From the NCBI GenBank assembly GCA_038227745.1, contig JBBRPS010000525.1, positions 1 through 7,338 on the forward strand: a DNA stretch of 7,338 nt, written 5' to 3'. Positions 6,644 through 7,338 of the stretch are shown here, piece after piece. The notes below the pieces were generated by a model, which worked only from the letters and a program-made list of their open reading frames with translations, made no database searches and was not told the DNA's origin. This DNA comes from DASPXY01 sp038227745 (lineage in GTDB: Bacteria > Planctomycetota > Planctomycetia > Gemmatales > Gemmataceae). A program made the translations under genes and the position numbers. Numbering within the stretch: the first letter of the stretch is position 1; each line of letters opens with the position of its first letter.

Positions 6644-7183
6644 ATGGACCGATACTGGCTGTTGACCTGGCGCACCTACGGGACATGGTTGCCCGGCGAT
6701 GAGCGGGGGTTCGTTGATCCCGTGGTGGATGAGCAGGGTCATCGTGCGATCCATAATATCCCCGGAACCCCGGTCGATGCCGATAACCCGCAACTCCGTG
6801 CCTACGCTCAAGGAGTCATGAAAGGCGAGCCGGTCTACTTGACCGCCGAGCAGGCCCCTGTCTTGCTCGGACAGTTCCAAGAAACCGCCACGTACCGCGG
6901 TTGGGAGCTATTGGTAGTCGCTGTGCTGAGCAACCATGTTCATCTGATCGTTGGCGTACCGGGAGACCCTGACCCGGCCGACCTCCTCCGCGACTTCAAG
7001 AGTTATGGAAGCCGTCGCCTTAATCGCCGCTGGGGGACTCCCAAGAATGGCTCGTGGTGGTCCGAATCCGGCTCCCGGAGGCGATTAAAGGCGGAAGAGA
7101 ATGTCAGAGAAGCGATTCAGTACGTGTTGGAGCAAACGAACCCCCTGGTGACCTGGTTAGCGGAGGGCGAACGGCCGGCGTAA
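6644..7183 (+). CDS. REP-associated tyrosine transposase (RAYT, IS200/HUH Y1 family)
   Basis: A 179-residue protein from the ATG at 6644, within the normal range for a single-domain Y1 HUH transposase. These enzymes nick and join single-stranded DNA at hairpins through a covalent tyrosine-DNA link. The N-terminal TWRTYGTWLPGDERG (8-22) is typical of RAYT-like proteins. The metal-binding HUH motif is NHVHLIV (97-103; His98, His100). The candidate nucleophile is Tyr121 in DFKSYGSRRLN. A C-terminal segment with WWSESGSRRRL and AIQYVLEQTNPL matches the family tail. All expected key residues are present, so it is probably active or recently so. ATG 6632 (183 residues) and TTG 6623 are alternative starts, but TTG 6623 lies inside a REP hairpin and the Shine-Dalgarno sequence favours 6644. 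The last five codons (GERPA) and the TAA stop fall almost wholly in a REP unit. Codon use includes TTA, AAT and ATC choices less GC-biased than the neighbouring large gene, which is compatible with a separate history. Confidence 0.88.
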   Translation: MDRYWLLTWRTYGTWLPGDERGFVDPVVDEQGHRAIHNIPGTPVDADNPQLRAYAQGVMKGEPVYLTAEQAPVLLGQFQETATYRGWELLVVAVLSNHVHLIVGVPGDPDPADLLRDFKSYGSRRLNRRWGTPKNGSWWSESGSRRRLKAEENVREAIQYVLEQTNPLVTWLAEGERPA

Positions 7184-7193
7184 GCCGGCTGGT
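7167..7193 (+). repeat. Forward REP unit containing the transposase stop codon
   Basis: This 27-base unit matches the upstream cores except that the hairpin is GCCGGC-GTAA-GCCGGC, with C instead of T next to the loop. That gives a perfect 6-bp stem closed by a GTAA tetraloop. The TAA at 7181-7183, the transposase stop, is the last three bases of that loop. It lies in inverse orientation to the unit at 6610-6631. Confidence 0.95.
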
Positions 7194-7201
7194 GGCGCCC
7201 G

Positions 7202-7338
7202 CGCCGGCCGTTCGCCAACGTGCAGGAACGTGCAGGACCAGCCGGCTTACGCCGGCCGTTCGCCAACGTGCAGGACCAGCCGGCTTACGCCGGCCGTTCG
7301 CCAACGTGCAGGACCAGCCGGCTTACGCCGGCCGTTCG
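7202..7338 (-). repeat. Downstream inverted REP array, 38-base period, running off the window
   Basis: A partial unit at 7202-7215 keeps only the CGCCGGCCGTTCGC half. Inverted 27-base cores follow at 7237-7263, 7275-7301 and 7313-7338, the last cut one base short by the window edge. They are identical, carry the fully paired GCCGGC stem with loop TTAC (GTAA on the other strand), and are separated by CAACGTGCAGG. Before the first full core the 10-mer AACGTGCAGG occurs twice in tandem (7217-7226, 7227-7236). The spacer differs from that of the upstream array, and the array probably continues past 7338. Confidence 0.95.

Larger units (their letters stand above)
6610..7193 (+). mobile_element. 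Compact RAYT unit bracketed by inverted REP hairpins
   Basis: The transposase gene is enclosed by ACCAGCCGGC (6610-6619) on the left and its exact reverse complement GCCGGCTGGT (7184-7193) on the right. Each is one arm of a REP hairpin with a GCCGGC stem. The left hairpin ends at the start region of the gene and the right one contains its stop codon. IS200/IS605-type elements carry subterminal hairpins instead of long terminal inverted repeats, and RAYT genes are typically flanked by inverted REPs. The bounds given are the minimal symmetric unit. Autonomous mobility is not shown; RAYTs are often single-copy and resident. Confidence 0.65.

Noticed and set aside
5266..6675. Long minus-strand open frames running through the large gene and the REP array, with a repeated Arg/Pro/Ala-rich peptide
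   Set aside because: They lie antisense to a well-supported conserved gene, and the peptide repeats merely translate the hairpin units. GC-rich codon bias opens such frames.
6435..7338. Regularly spaced repeats resembling a CRISPR array
   Set aside because: The spacers are identical or nearly so within each side and only 11-16 bases long, the repeats are strong hairpins in both orientations, and no cas gene is present. REP arrays explain it.

Overview
The window looks like a piece of a planctomycete chromosome, most likely from the Gemmataceae or a near relative. Three things point there: a 1054-residue protein with the planctomycete cytochrome c / DUF1549 / DUF1553 arrangement, a DUF1559-domain protein, and uniformly GC-rich coding DNA. 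The assignment rests on protein families and composition; no rRNA or other taxonomic marker is present.

Left half (1-3016): three genes on the minus strand. In their direction of transcription they are a small three-helix membrane protein (3016-2642), an exported TIM-barrel amidohydrolase of the fuconolactonase-like type with a twin-arginine signal (2534-1554), and a zinc-ribbon membrane protein with a C-terminal DUF1559 domain (1392-85). Gaps of 107 and 161 bases separate them, so one operon is possible but not shown. A 19-base palindrome family lies downstream of two of these genes: one copy at 18-36, and two copies at 1489-1550 arranged as a perfect 27-bp inverted repeat. The stem differences between copies preserve base pairing.

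Middle (3017-6429): a 248-base divergent intergenic region with a weak promoter candidate, then the large plus-strand gene. It encodes an exported protein with an N-terminal CxxCH haem site, the DUF1549 domain with a second CxxCH, an inserted probable beta-sandwich region, and the DUF1553 domain. Such proteins are normally paired with a DUF1501 protein. No such gene appears here before the window ends.

Right end (6430-7338): the most interesting part. A REP-associated tyrosine transposase (RAYT, IS200/HUH-like, HVH motif and candidate Tyr121) is bracketed tightly by inverted copies of a GC-rich hairpin repeat. Outside these lie further copies: four forward units upstream with a 43-base period, and one partial plus three inverted units downstream with a 38-base period, running off the window. 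The layout is mirror-symmetric around the gene, the two sides belong to different repeat subfamilies, and the transposase stop codon lies in the loop of a repeat. This is a compact RAYT/REP locus. RAYT/REP systems are known in general; I cannot tell whether this repeat family has been described.
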